Source: Chloroflexota bacterium
GTDB lineage: Bacteria > Chloroflexota > Chloroflexia > JAMDCE01
NCBI GenBank assembly: GCA_023489135.1
Contig: JAMDCE010000637.1
Coordinates: 1-27,421 of the forward strand
Direction: 5' to 3'
DNA: 27,421 nt
Under the pieces are notes generated by a model. That model was not told the DNA's origin, ran no database searches, and was given only the letters and a program-made list of their open reading frames with translations. Shown piece by piece: positions 7,303 through 15,335 of the stretch. A program made the translations under genes and the position numbers. Position 1 is the first letter of the stretch, and each line of letters starts with the position of its first letter.

Positions 7303-8309
7303 CTCCAGTTCCAAGAAAGCGTCTGTAGCAAGAGAGCTGGCGTAAGAGAGTGAGCCACGGAACTTGCAGTAGGTTGTATTGGAGGTACAGCCCATGCAAG
7401 CAACCGTGGCTCTACGTGGACGCGGCCAATTAGCCGCAATCCTGAATCAGGTACTGCAAGTTGCACGCCAGGCAATCGCCTGGCACGAACCCGACGCCCG
7501 CAATATGCGCACCTTCCGTCAACTCATCCTCGCCGTGCTGGTCAAGCGCTCTACCCGGCTCATTGTCCTGGCTCAAGCCGTAGCGCCCCGGCGACGCGCC
7601 ATAACGGTGAAATCCGTGGCTATGAGTCTAGCCTACTTCCTGGATGAAGCGAAGTTCCCCATGGGTTCCTTGAGTAGGTACTTGCTTGAGAGTATCTTGC
7701 GCCGAATTCCGGTAGAGCGGATGGCGACTTACACCGGCAAGGCCATTGTGGTGATTGATCCTACTGAATATCCCGAGCGCAGTCGAGGTAAGGGCAAGGG
7801 CGACAACTACGTGCAGCATATCGGTCGAGTTCGCAAGTCACATTCGAAGAGGCGGCGCAAGAAGAAGGCTAACAGCAATGGGAAAACGAAAGCAAGAGCG
7901 CCAGGCAACGCGAGTGGGCAGCCGGAGAAGACAGCGACTATCCGATTCAGCCGATCTGGACGGAAAAACGATTGCCAGGAAGCGAAACTGAACTTCGTCG
8001 AGTTGGTTCCCCTTGAAGGATGTGACGAGACCCTCGTGGTCGCGACGACGCTACCGGTGGCAACGCTGGGGGAAGCGAAAGGGATTGCACGGGTCCACTC
8101 CTGGAGTGGGCGATTGAATCCGGGTTTGAAACAATGAAAGCTTGGGGGCTTCATGGTGCGGGACTGGAAGGCCATCGAGCGACTGCTGTGGATAGTGGCC
8201 CTGGCCTATGGCCTAATGTCATTAGCACAATATGATTCAAAGCTGACCCGCCTGCGCGAACAGGCGATCGCGCTGATAAAACAGATGGCGGTTCTAGGGC
8301 GAAGGTTGA
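7303..8309 (+). mobile_element. Degenerate insertion sequence, copy A (DDE, IS4-like)
   Basis: The left edge is fixed by comparison with copy B: both begin abruptly with ctccagttccaagaaa (7303 here, 20301 there) and have unrelated flanks before it. Similarity continues through the leader (taggttgtattggaggtac) and most of the transposase. The right end is lost or unclear. Similarity to copy B fades after 8275, and amidohydrolase sequence begins at about 8310, so the border lies between about 8290 and 8310. No terminal inverted repeat is found on the right and no target duplication is seen. The element is dead. Confidence 0.75.
7394..8306 (+). pseudogene. Broken transposase of IS copy A
   Basis: The ATG at 7394 has GGAGG eight bases upstream. 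The frame keeps the N-terminal part and the first catalytic region (AIVVIDPTEYPERSRGKGKG, with a plausible first DDE aspartate), then passes through a Lys/Arg-rich junction into FSRSGRKND with the segment that should hold the second aspartate missing. A frameshift near 8110 ends the first frame at 8137. The WAIESGFETMKAWGL segment (the E...K part of the IS4 YREK signature) lies in a second frame and the C-terminus (VRDWKAIERLLWIVALAYGL) in a third. At least one deletion and two frameshifts make it inactive. Confidence 0.8.
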
Positions 8310-8512
8310 CCGGTCGGCCACGATTTCAAGGGAAAAGGCGCGGCAGAACTCGCGCAGGTTTACCATCTGGCCAAGCGGTTTCCCGACCTGAAACTGGTTT
8401 GCGCACACTGGGGTGGAGGGCTGCCTTTCTACGAGTTGATGCCAGAGGAGGCTGAGGTATCTAGAAACGTGTATTACGACACCGCCGCGTCGCCCTTGTT
8501 GTATCGTCCATG
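8310..8512 (+). pseudogene. Amidohydrolase-family fragment truncated at the IS edge
   Basis: In the frame beginning at 8310 the translation reads PVGHDFKGKG, then HLAKRFPDLKLVCAHWGGG followed by LPFYELMPE and VYYDTAASPLLYRP. This is the C-terminal half of an amidohydrolase 2 (TIM-barrel metal-dependent hydrolase or decarboxylase) family protein; the His of CAHWGGG is a usual metal or active-site residue. Homology starts exactly where IS copy A stops and ends within a few bases of the IclR stop codon on the other strand, so both ends are lost. No N-terminal part is found left of the IS. Confidence 0.65.
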
Positions 8513-9310
8513 CTATTTCCTGCTTTTCTTCGCGCAGTCGTCTACTGGCCTATACCCCACGGTAGCCGATATGCCCTCTGTTGCTACGGCCGCCATCGCT
8601 CCGAGGCGTTCCACAGTTGCGTCGTCAAATCGACCTACCGGCCCAACGATGCCGATAGCTGCAATTGCCTGTCTTGAATGGTCGAAGATGGCGGCTCCAA
8701 CGCTGGCAACGCCGGGCCTCCATTCGTTCCTGTTGGTTGCGTAACCTATCTTCCTGGTAACTTCCAGGTGGCCAAGGAAATCCTTGCGCCACTCTTTGGG
8801 ATAGGGAGGAGTCGCCTGATCGAACAGCACCTCGACTGCCTCGCCGGGTAAATGCGCCAGCAGGGCCTTGCCTGTGGACACGTAAAATGCTGGGTTGCGG
8901 CCGCCGACCCTCGTGTCTACGTGCACGGGCTGCGAGCTGGCAATCTTGTCGATGTAGACCACATCAGGGCCATCCAGCACGGAGAGATGTACTGTTTCAC
9001 CGGTTGCAGCAGCCAAGTGTTCCAGATATGGCCTGGCCAAATCGCGCACGTCAAGCTGGCTAATCAGAAGGCTGCCCAACTCGAAGATCCTGAGGCCGAG
9101 ACGGTACTTGCGGTTAGTCTCGTTCTGTGCCAGGAATCCTGCTACGAGCAGTCTGCCTGCAAGCCGGTGAATAGTGCTGTTGGGGAGGCCAAGCCTCTCA
9201 GCAAGCTCGCTTATGCCCAACTCCGGGGCTGCGCTAGAGAAAACGGCCAGTATCTGCAACGCCTTGTCCACCGCCCCTAGCGCAGAGGTACGGTTGCGGG
9301 CGTTTTCCAT
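8513..9310 (-). CDS. IclR-family transcriptional regulator
   Basis: An N-terminal winged helix-turn-helix (about residues 8-70 from the chosen start: ALGAVDKALQILAVFS, ISELAERLGLPNSTIHRLAGRL) is followed by the IclR effector domain (about 80-250: GETVHLSVLDG, DVVYIDKIAS, RVGGRNPAFYVSTGKALLAHL, GYATNRNEWRPGVASVGAAIFD). Members bind small organic acids or aromatic metabolites and usually control adjacent catabolic genes. The ATG at 9310 is preferred because the fold begins just after it; the same frame extends to a TTG at 9328 with TAGGAG further upstream, and neither has an ideal ribosome site. It reads in the same direction as the flavoprotein/ferredoxin/TRAP cluster that ends at 9722, which makes that cluster its most likely target. 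Confidence 0.92.
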   Translation of the reverse strand: MENARNRTSALGAVDKALQILAVFSSAAPELGISELAERLGLPNSTIHRLAGRLLVAGFLAQNETNRKYRLGLRIFELGSLLISQLDVRDLARPYLEHLAAATGETVHLSVLDGPDVVYIDKIASSQPVHVDTRVGGRNPAFYVSTGKALLAHLPGEAVEVLFDQATPPYPKEWRKDFLGHLEVTRKIGYATNRNEWRPGVASVGAAIFDHSRQAIAAIGIVGPVGRFDDATVERLGAMAAVATEGISATVGYRPVDDCAKKSRK

Positions 9311-9335
9311 TGCTAATTTGCGACCCAAGACCGAA

Positions 9336-9472
9336 TTATTTGTAAACTCCTAGCTTCTCGATGATATTGGTGGCCGGCTCCCGCGTCCAATCGTGCTACG
9401 CGCAATGGAGCTATCATTCTTGCGGCCGTTCCGAAGCGCACGACCTCAACGTCCAGCCCTTGCTCCTTGGAA
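9336..9472 (-). pseudogene. Remnant of an ABC substrate-binding protein related to the one at 19002
   Basis: The minus-strand translation at about 9391-9472 reads EQGLDVEVVRFGTAARMIAP, closely matching QQGLDVEFIRFGNAAEMIAP in the binding protein encoded at 19002-20150. At 9336-9386 the end of the gene is present, reading IIEKLGVYK then a stop, again as in the other copy. The roughly 250 codons that should lie between are gone. The fragment sits directly upstream of the iclR start and may supply that gene's leader. It is not functional as a binding protein. Confidence 0.75.
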
Positions 9473-9525
9473 CACGACGGACGAGCGATTCCGGGGGTTG
9501 CAAGGCACTGTCGTAAGCAAGGAAA

Positions 9526-9555
9526 AACGTACCATACAAGAGTCCCCCGTGTCAA
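9526..9555 (-). promoter_or_regulatory. Relic promoter of the decayed ABC binding-protein gene
   Basis: TTGACA (9555-9550) and TACGTT (9531-9526) with an 18-base spacer match, in sequence context as well as spacing, the promoter of the intact binding-protein gene (TTGACA, 17 bases, TACGAT at 20291-20263). It now faces the gene remnant and iclR beyond it, so it might drive iclR. Confidence 0.45.
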
Positions 9556-9576
9556 GCCGGCCGCAAACCTCTCACA

Positions 9577-9670
9577 AAAGGTCGTCCACCAGAAGGAGCT
9601 CGGGCTCCGTGACGAGCGACCGGCCAATGGTCACCCGCTGCGTCATGCCCCCCAGTGAGTTGATGCGCGA
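9577..9670 (-). pseudogene. Remnant of an ABC transporter ATPase (TauB/SsuB-like)
   Basis: One minus-strand frame reads NSLGGMTQRVTIGRSLVTEP then ELLLVDDL and a stop. This is recognisably the ABC signature and Walker B region (usually LSGGMRQRVAIARAL...LLLMDEP) with mutated key residues and no Walker A. Together with the adjacent binding-protein remnant it marks a decayed taurine/sulfonate/nitrate-type ABC importer. Confidence 0.65.
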
Positions 9671-9721
9671 GCTAGTTGACAAGGTCGCTCAAGCCCACCA
9701 GAACCAGATAGTGCCAGGCGG

Positions 9722-9934
9722 TTAGTACGGCAAGACCACTGGCCGGCCACGCTCCGGGCCGACGTAGATTGCGTCCTTAGGGCAATCGATTTCACACAGG
9801 AAACAGGTCATACAATCCTTGCTGTGGGCGATGTAGTATGTCCTGCCGGCACGCTCGTATACGTCCATAGGGCACATGTCGTAGCATTTGCCGCAACTGG
9901 TGCAAGCTTCGTAATTGATCCTCTCTACTCCCAT
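9722..9934 (-). CDS. Small 2[4Fe-4S] ferredoxin (B)
   Basis: Seventy residues with two complete four-cysteine motifs, CTSCGKCYDMCP and CMTCFLCEIDCP, about 28 residues apart, the arrangement that binds two [4Fe-4S] clusters. It opens with MGVERINYEAC, nearly the same as ferredoxin A at 15117 (MGVRRISVEAC), so the two are paralogues. Such minimal ferredoxins resemble the cluster-binding part of AprB-type subunits and are expected to carry electrons to or from the flavoproteins of this cluster. The ATG at 9934 has AGGAG about ten bases upstream. It is the last gene of the TAXI-TRAP segment, 48 bases after the permease stop. Confidence 0.93.
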   Translation of the reverse strand: MGVERINYEACTSCGKCYDMCPMDVYERAGRTYYIAHSKDCMTCFLCEIDCPKDAIYVGPERGRPVVLPY

Positions 9935-9982
9935 GTGTTAATCACTCCTCACTCAAGCAGGTAATTGATGAGCTGTCCGAAC

Positions 9983-11890
9983 CTATTCTCCTGTGGCAGC
10001 GCTCTGGCCCACCTGGGGCACCGGCACCGGCCGCGTGCGAAGCTGCCAAAGGATCACGGCCACGACGATTCCTAACCCTACAAGAGAGACAGAAACATCC
10101 GGGGCGATGAGAAGCAATCCTGCGACCATCGCCACCAGCCTTTGCATGATATTCATCGGCCACAGGAGGTATCCTCGCAGCCCCGCTGCCACTACTACCG
10201 CACCCATCGTCGCCGTGATAGTGGCGATAGCTATCATCTGCGGCGATCCCTGCAGCATCAGCGCCTGGTTGAAGGCGAAGGCGAAAGGAACCACGTAAGC
10301 GCAGATGCCGAATTTCATCGCCTCCCAGCCGGTGGGCCATAGTCTTGATCCGCTTAATCCACAGGCCACGTAGACGGGTACAGCCAGCGGTGGGGTTATG
10401 AACGAAGCCACGCCCCAGTACAGCACGTAGAAGTGTGCTACTATTGGTGACAGCCCCAAAGTTATCAAGGTCGGCGCGGCGAGGGAAGCCAACAACATAT
10501 AGCAGGGAATGGACTCCAGGCCGGTACCCAACACCAGACTGGCCAGGCCAACGAAGAGAAGGGTCAGGGCCAGGTTCCCTCCGGACGCATCGAGCAGGAA
10601 GGCGGGGACGCGAATCGCCAGACCGCTGAGCTCGAGCGCTCCGATCAGCATCCCCACAGAAGCAGATATGGCGGCGATTGGTGCCCAGGTCTTTGCGGCA
10701 GCGGCGAGGCTGAGAAATAGCGGTTTGGGCGTAAGCCAGTGCTCGCGGTTCCGTGAAAGGAAGCTGCTGCCGATCAGGAGCGGGAGGGAGTACATTCCTG
10801 CTACGTCGGCGGGATAACCGGCGAAAACGAGAAAGTAGATCAATGCTCCCAGGGGGATCAGGTAGAACCACCCCTTCTTGAGCACGGCCATTGCGGAAGG
10901 GATTTGATCCATTGGCATTGTTCCCAGGCCGCTCCTGAGCGCCTCAAAGTGGGCCGAAGCGAGCAGGGCCACGAAGTAGAGAGTGGCCGGAATGAAGGCT
11001 GCCTTGGCCACCTCTCCGTAGGGAACGTTGATCCACTCTGCCATGACGAAGGCGACGGCGCCCATAACCGGGGGCATGATCTGCCCGCCGCTCGAGGCGC
11101 AGGCCTCTATCGCGCCGGCAACTTTCGGCCGATAGCCTGCCTTTATCATCAATGGAATGGTGAATGTGCCTACGGTTGCGGCGTTGGCCGTGGGGGAACC
11201 CGAGATCATGCCGAAGAACGCGCTCGCCACTATCGAGGCCTTGGCCGGTCCGCCTCGGGTGCGGCCGGTGAGCGCCGTCGCCAACTCCAGGAACCACTCG
11301 CCGATGCCCGCCTGCCGCAAGAGGCGGGCGTAAACCAGGAACACGACGATGATGCTGGTGGCCACCCGTAGGGCCAATCCGAAGATCCCGCCCGATCCGA
11401 TGTAGATGCTGTATGCCAGGCGACCCGCCGAAAGGCCCTTGCCGTGCAGCACCCCAGGCAAGTAGTTCTGGAACACCGTCATCGAGATCAGGACGACAAC
11501 CAGCAACACCATGATCCAGTCCTGACTTCGTCGCACCGCCTCGAGGAGCGCGACACCGAGCAAGAGGGCCATAATGATCCCGAAGGTGTCGAGAGAGGCC
11601 CGAGTGCTGTAATCCAGGGCGGCGTCGTAGAACACCGCGATGAATCCAGCGCCGATCAATCCGCCCAGGAGCAGGGGGGCGTCGTACCAGGCCAGCCTTG
11701 CGTCCTCGCCTTTTTCTCCGCGCAGGGAGAAGGACAGGTAAACGATTATGAGCACTAGCACAACGCTGACAGCGCGGTGCGGCACGTTCGAGAAGTATAC
11801 GCCGAACACCGTGAGTACACGGGACGCGATGACGACTTGATACAGCCCAGTGATGCCTGCGATTATGGTCAGAAGTTGGCCGCGATTCAT
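9983..11890 (-). CDS. TAXI-type TRAP transporter permease, fused small and large subunits
   Basis: Integral membrane protein of 635 residues with many hydrophobic helices. The N-terminal helices (about 1-130) correspond to the small DctQ-like subunit, and the remainder to the large DctM-like subunit. The family signature SGSPTANAATVGTFTIPLM lies at about residues 230-250, with GGQIMPPVMGAVAF shortly after. TAXI-TRAP systems import organic acids or related anions with an ion gradient and take substrate from the TAXI binding protein, whose gene is immediately upstream. The ATG at 11890 has AGAGGAG a few bases upstream and overlaps the stop of a possible 36-codon reading frame by ATGA. The C-terminus is hydrophobic with a short polar tail. 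Confidence 0.93.
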   Translation of the reverse strand: MNRGQLLTIIAGITGLYQVVIASRVLTVFGVYFSNVPHRAVSVVLVLIIVYLSFSLRGEKGEDARLAWYDAPLLLGGLIGAGFIAVFYDAALDYSTRASLDTFGIIMALLLGVALLEAVRRSQDWIMVLLVVVLISMTVFQNYLPGVLHGKGLSAGRLAYSIYIGSGGIFGLALRVATSIIVVFLVYARLLRQAGIGEWFLELATALTGRTRGGPAKASIVASAFFGMISGSPTANAATVGTFTIPLMIKAGYRPKVAGAIEACASSGGQIMPPVMGAVAFVMAEWINVPYGEVAKAAFIPATLYFVALLASAHFEALRSGLGTMPMDQIPSAMAVLKKGWFYLIPLGALIYFLVFAGYPADVAGMYSLPLLIGSSFLSRNREHWLTPKPLFLSLAAAAKTWAPIAAISASVGMLIGALELSGLAIRVPAFLLDASGGNLALTLLFVGLASLVLGTGLESIPCYMLLASLAAPTLITLGLSPIVAHFYVLYWGVASFITPPLAVPVYVACGLSGSRLWPTGWEAMKFGICAYVVPFAFAFNQALMLQGSPQMIAIATITATMGAVVVAAGLRGYLLWPMNIMQRLVAMVAGLLLIAPDVSVSLVGLGIVVAVILWQLRTRPVPVPQVGQSAATGE

Positions 11891-11997
11891 TCAGACGCTC
11901 CTCTGGTGAAGTTCACGTGCTGCTCGTACGGGATGAAAGCGACTACACCATCTTTCAACAACCAGGCCCCTTCCGCCTCCCGGGTCGGGTTATTCAC
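11887..11997 (-). CDS. Possible 36-residue small protein between TAXI binding protein and permease
   Basis: After the binding-protein stop, the same frame stays open without a stop for 42 codons and ends in an ATGA overlap with the permease start. A GTG at about 11997 would give MNNPTREAEGAW...HVNFTRGASE. The only Shine-Dalgarno-like sequence (AGGA) is about 16 bases away, which is weak. The ATGA coupling and full use of the gap favour a real gene; the non-ideal start and absent homology argue against. Small accessory genes are known beside TAXI permeases (for example DUF1850), but this sequence does not show that domain. Read-through of the TAG stop would extend the binding protein in frame. 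Confidence 0.35.
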   Translation of the reverse strand: MNNPTREAEGAWLLKDGVVAFIPYEQHVNFTRGASE

Positions 11998-12015
11998 GGC
12001 AACAACGAGAAGGTC

Positions 12016-13077
12016 CTACTGCAGCAATCCCCGCTGCTTCTTCTCCGCGGCGTCAGTCCACTTACCTACTTCCTTCATGTACTTCACGGTCCCCGAATGG
12101 ATAGGAATCGGGAACTTCCGAAGCGTGTTCTCTATGCTGTAATTGACGGCCGTGGCGTGTATTGCTTTCAATTCCTGTTGAGAGAGGGAGAATATCGTCT
12201 TGCTTATACTGTATGCTGTTTCGTCTGAGATGTCGGCTCGAGCGAAAAGCACTATCGACCCTGCGGACACAGTTTGGACCGCTTTGTCCAGCCCTCTGTA
12301 CTTACTCGCCGGCACTTCCACTGGGAAGAAGGCCGGGTTCAGTTCCTTCAGTAGGTCGTCGATCTTGGGTCCCAGATCGAGCCACACTATGTCGGTTGTC
12401 TGCGCCAGTTCGGTACTGTTGGCGTCGCCGATCGTGGCGGGAAAAACACCCGCATCGGCGGAGCCCATCTTGAGGGATTCGTACGCCTCGTTGGCTTCGG
12501 CGAAATCCAGGACCCTCACCTCGTTCTTAGGCACACCCCAGACCTTCAGTATCGCGTTGGCGAGTTCCTCCACGTCTACGAGGGCCTTGCGCTTGCCGAT
12601 GAACTTCTTGCCCTTGAGGTCGGCGGGGGTCCTGATGCCGGAGTCCTTGCGCGCGAATACCTGCCGAGGGGTGTCCTGCCCGATGGCGATGATGCGGACC
12701 TGCACCTGTTCCTTGTAGGGCGGCCGACCAAAGTAAGCGTTGCCCAACGAATAGGTATTGCCCATACCAAGATCGAAGTGCTTGTCGACCATCCCGAAGA
12801 CCACCGCGTCTGAACCGCCGGTAGCCTCCACGCCGATCTGCACTTCCCTCTGCTTGTTGATGATGTTTGAGAAGCCGATGCCAATGATATTCGGCCCGCT
12901 TCCTATTCCAGGTGTACCCATACTCAGAGCTTCGCCGCCTCTGGCCGGTTCAGCCGGCTTAGCGCCCTCTTTGCCGGCAGTGGACGGAGCAGACGTGGAG
13001 CACCCCACAGCGGTCACGACCAGTGCGATGAACCCAATCAGAATCATCGATCCGGAGCCCAAGAACCGTGATTTCAT
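12016..13077 (-). CDS. TAXI-family TRAP transporter solute-binding lipoprotein
   Basis: Extracytoplasmic substrate receptor for the downstream TRAP permease. From the ATG at 13077 (preceded by AAGGAGATG) the protein has 354 residues: a lipoprotein signal with lipobox TAVGC (Cys 26), a Pro/Ala/Glu linker, then the TAXI fold beginning GGEALSMGTPGIGSGPNIIG and continuing with the VEATGGSDAVVFGMVDKHFDLGMG type segment of the family (variant of the usual TGGS...). An upstream in-frame ATG at 13110 exists but the ribosome site supports 13077. No binding-residue prediction for the ligand is possible. It is separated from the preceding flavoprotein gene by 167 bases containing a strong hairpin, so it may also have its own transcript. 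Confidence 0.92.
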   Translation of the reverse strand: MKSRFLGSGSMILIGFIALVVTAVGCSTSAPSTAGKEGAKPAEPARGGEALSMGTPGIGSGPNIIGIGFSNIINKQREVQIGVEATGGSDAVVFGMVDKHFDLGMGNTYSLGNAYFGRPPYKEQVQVRIIAIGQDTPRQVFARKDSGIRTPADLKGKKFIGKRKALVDVEELANAILKVWGVPKNEVRVLDFAEANEAYESLKMGSADAGVFPATIGDANSTELAQTTDIVWLDLGPKIDDLLKELNPAFFPVEVPASKYRGLDKAVQTVSAGSIVLFARADISDETAYSISKTIFSLSQQELKAIHATAVNYSIENTLRKFPIPIHSGTVKYMKEVGKWTDAAEKKQRGLLQ

Positions 13078-13199
13078 CTTGACATCTCCTTCAAAACATA
13101 ATAGAAGCAACCGTCTGTAACTCGTATGCCAGAGCTGGACATCTCCTCGTGCCGAGTGTAGCTACTATCCACGTCAAACAAGTCCGATGTTCCAATGGC

Positions 13200-13237
13200 C
13201 TCTGTGCCATCCCGATGGACCGGTGGATGGCACAGAG
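13200..13237 (-). terminator. Strong 13-bp hairpin between flavoprotein B and the TAXI binding-protein gene
   Basis: ctctgtgccatcc (13200-13212) and ggatggcacagag (13225-13237) are perfectly complementary with a 12-base loop, starting eight bases after the flavoprotein stop. There is no T-tract on the minus strand, so it may be a processing or mRNA-stabilising hairpin or part of a factor-dependent terminator rather than an intrinsic one. Confidence 0.55.
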
Positions 13238-13244
13238 TGTGTCG

Positions 13245-14990
13245 TTAAGTTGCCCGCTCTTTTCCTGCAATTGGAGTGCCCGGCGGCAGGCTCTTTGACT
13301 CCTTCGGCTTCACAAAGACGGGGTCAACTGGCTCTGTGGTTACGTCTATGCCACCCCGCTCGTTGCGCTTGACGATCACCCACTTCAACCACTTCTCATT
13401 ATCGGTGAGAGGGAAGTCGATTCTATGGTGGAAGCCTCGGCTTTCTTCACGCGCCAGGGAAGCTGCCAGCATCATCTTGCCGACCTTAACCATGCTCCTG
13501 GCTTCGTTAGCCTTGACCAGTTCGTGGGCCGAGTTGGCTGTTAGCTGTGGGATCATCTCGGCCTCGATTTCCTCGAGCCGTTGCTGAGCTTCTGCAATGG
13601 CCGCAGGCGTCTTGAGGTAGGCTACCCGGTAGGGGATAATGGCGCTCTGGATTTGACTCACAACTTCTTCAGAGGAGTAGCCGTGCAGGTTGCTGACGGG
13701 ACTCAGGCGACGTTGCAGGATTTCTTTGAGCCTCGCCCTCGAGATCTCCCCCGGCCCCCTATCTGCCTGGGCGAAGGCTGCCGCGTGGCGGCCAGCCAGG
13801 TCGCCGGAAACGCCGGTGTAGCTGATGTTGATGCCGCCGAAGGTGTAGACGCCCTGGGGCCCCATCCAGCAGATATCACCGGCGGCGTACAAGCGTGGAA
13901 CGTTGGTCTCGCACTTGAGATTGACCTTGAGCCCCCCACCCGCGCCGGCCGTTCCTCTAAACGCTGGTATCCATTCTACCTTCTGCTCGAAGGGAACGAT
14001 TCCGGCCCGATCCCACACTTTGAAAGTCTCCGGCAGAATCGCCCGGCAGAGGGCCCGGTCGGCCTGCGAAGCGCTGGTTGCATCCAGATAGATGGGACCA
14101 CGGCCTTCCTCGACCTCCCGGCAGAAGGAGATTACCAGGTCTTGCAGCCTGGCGCGGCTGCCAAGGATTGGGTTGTACTGCCACATGAACTCCTCGCCGA
14201 GGCCGTTGAGGAACTTCCCGCCGACGCCGACGTATAGATTGAGACCGTGGATGTCGTAGTTCTTAGCCACGGTGTTGGAGTAGAACTGCTCCATACCGAC
14301 AAAGCGCGCGCCGACGTCAACAGCGGCTGCTTGCAGGTCGCCCGTCAGGTTTCGGTGGCCGATGTACACCGATCGGAAGCAACATCCGGATGCCGCCACA
14401 ATGGTTGTTTTGGACTTGAAAAGGTACGTGTCGGCATCCCGATATCCAAAGCCCAAGGCTCCCTGGACTCCGCACTCGTCCCCCACGAGGTCGGTCACCA
14501 TGACCCGGTCGAGGATATTGACACCCTCCTGCGCCATCTTCCGGCGCATAGTCTCCATCATAGGAAGGGAGTTGATCATGTTGTGGCGAGTGTGGATGTG
14601 ACCTCTCGATCGGCGGCGCTTGAAGCGGCCGTTTTCGTCGCGCAGAAACACCGTCTTGCCGTAGGATGTCCCCCAGCCATCGATGCTATTGGCCACCCGG
14701 AGTTGGTTGTCGAAAAGCTGTTTGCACCAGAGTTGGTCGTTGAGGTACTCGCCGGCGTGGACTATCTCCTCCATCCATTGCTGGAGATCGTCTTCCTCGG
14801 GATCGAAGGCGGTGAATATGCCCGCGGCGAAGGTACTCTGGCCACTTCTTGAAATCTTGGATTTGTCCACGATCACTACCCGTGAATCGGCGCCCAGCGT
14901 CTCCTTGGCCGCCACTGCTGCCAGACAGCCTGCAAGTCCACCACCCACTATCAGCACATCGCAGTCGATGGTTTGGTTTACCTCTTTCAA
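13245..14990 (-). CDS. FrdA/AprA-like FAD-dependent oxidoreductase (flavoprotein B)
   Basis: Fumarate reductase / adenylylsulfate reductase-type flavoprotein, 581 residues from the TTG at 14990, chosen because AAGGGGGAAGG lies just upstream; the frame also extends to a TTG at 15029 without a ribosome site. Near the N-terminus DCDVLIVGGGLAGCLAAVAA binds FAD. The position of the covalent-flavin His of SdhA/FrdA is occupied by SRSGQSTFAAG, so FAD is probably non-covalent as in AprA. GHRNLTGD, LYAAGDICW and TFGGINISYTGVSGDLAG mark the FAD and cap regions. It follows ferredoxin A, its likely electron partner, on the same strand. The substrate is not known; it has no obvious His-Pro-Thr-Gly-Gly motif of dicarboxylate reductases. 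Confidence 0.85.
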   Translation of the reverse strand: MKEVNQTIDCDVLIVGGGLAGCLAAVAAKETLGADSRVVIVDKSKISRSGQSTFAAGIFTAFDPEEDDLQQWMEEIVHAGEYLNDQLWCKQLFDNQLRVANSIDGWGTSYGKTVFLRDENGRFKRRRSRGHIHTRHNMINSLPMMETMRRKMAQEGVNILDRVMVTDLVGDECGVQGALGFGYRDADTYLFKSKTTIVAASGCCFRSVYIGHRNLTGDLQAAAVDVGARFVGMEQFYSNTVAKNYDIHGLNLYVGVGGKFLNGLGEEFMWQYNPILGSRARLQDLVISFCREVEEGRGPIYLDATSASQADRALCRAILPETFKVWDRAGIVPFEQKVEWIPAFRGTAGAGGGLKVNLKCETNVPRLYAAGDICWMGPQGVYTFGGINISYTGVSGDLAGRHAAAFAQADRGPGEISRARLKEILQRRLSPVSNLHGYSSEEVVSQIQSAIIPYRVAYLKTPAAIAEAQQRLEEIEAEMIPQLTANSAHELVKANEARSMVKVGKMMLAASLAREESRGFHHRIDFPLTDNEKWLKWVIVKRNERGGIDVTTEPVDPVFVKPKESKSLPPGTPIAGKERAT

Positions 14991-15116
14991 CCCGCCTTCC
15001 CCCTTTCTTTGTACCAAGCCTCTTTTCAACGCTTTACGTTACTGCTCAGCTGCGTGGCAGCCTTCGCGGGATTGCAGTGTTGATCGCAGGTCTCAGATCC
15101 ACTGCGCGTAGCACGA

Positions 15117-15335
15117 TTACCAGGCTTCTGTAATACCCCTTTCGAAAATCGGTGCACAGGTTATGGCACCCTCGGGGCATTCGATCTCGCACAGAAAACA
15201 ACCCTGGCAATCTCTGAGATAGTTTATGTAGGCCTTTCTTTCCTTGTCATCGAACCTTAGCACGTCCATCGGACAGTGGTTGTAACAAATCTTGCATCCG
15301 TTGCACGCCTCAACGCTAATTCTTCTTACGCCCAT
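15117..15335 (-). CDS. Small 2[4Fe-4S] ferredoxin (A)
   Basis: Seventy-two residues with CNGCKICYNHCP and CQGCFLCEIECP, each a complete [4Fe-4S] ligand set. The ATG at 15335 overlaps the last ten bases of flavoprotein A, with GGAGGGG eight bases upstream inside that gene, so the two are translationally coupled and probably form a complex like AprAB or act as an electron-transfer pair. It is a paralogue of ferredoxin B at 9722, sharing the N-terminal start and both motif spacings. A short C-terminal extension (FERGITEAW) replaces the long AprB tail. Confidence 0.94.
   Translation of the reverse strand: MGVRRISVEACNGCKICYNHCPMDVLRFDDKERKAYINYLRDCQGCFLCEIECPEGAITCAPIFERGITEAW

Noticed and set aside
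8436..8744. A 102-codon plus-strand frame
   Set aside because: Only its first 25 or so codons belong to the amidohydrolase fragment; the rest is antisense to the IclR gene, so it is a chimeric frame, not a gene.
9942..10871. A 309-codon minus-strand open frame inside the TRAP permease gene
   Set aside because: It is a shifted frame of the permease gene, Arg-rich, with no membrane helices.
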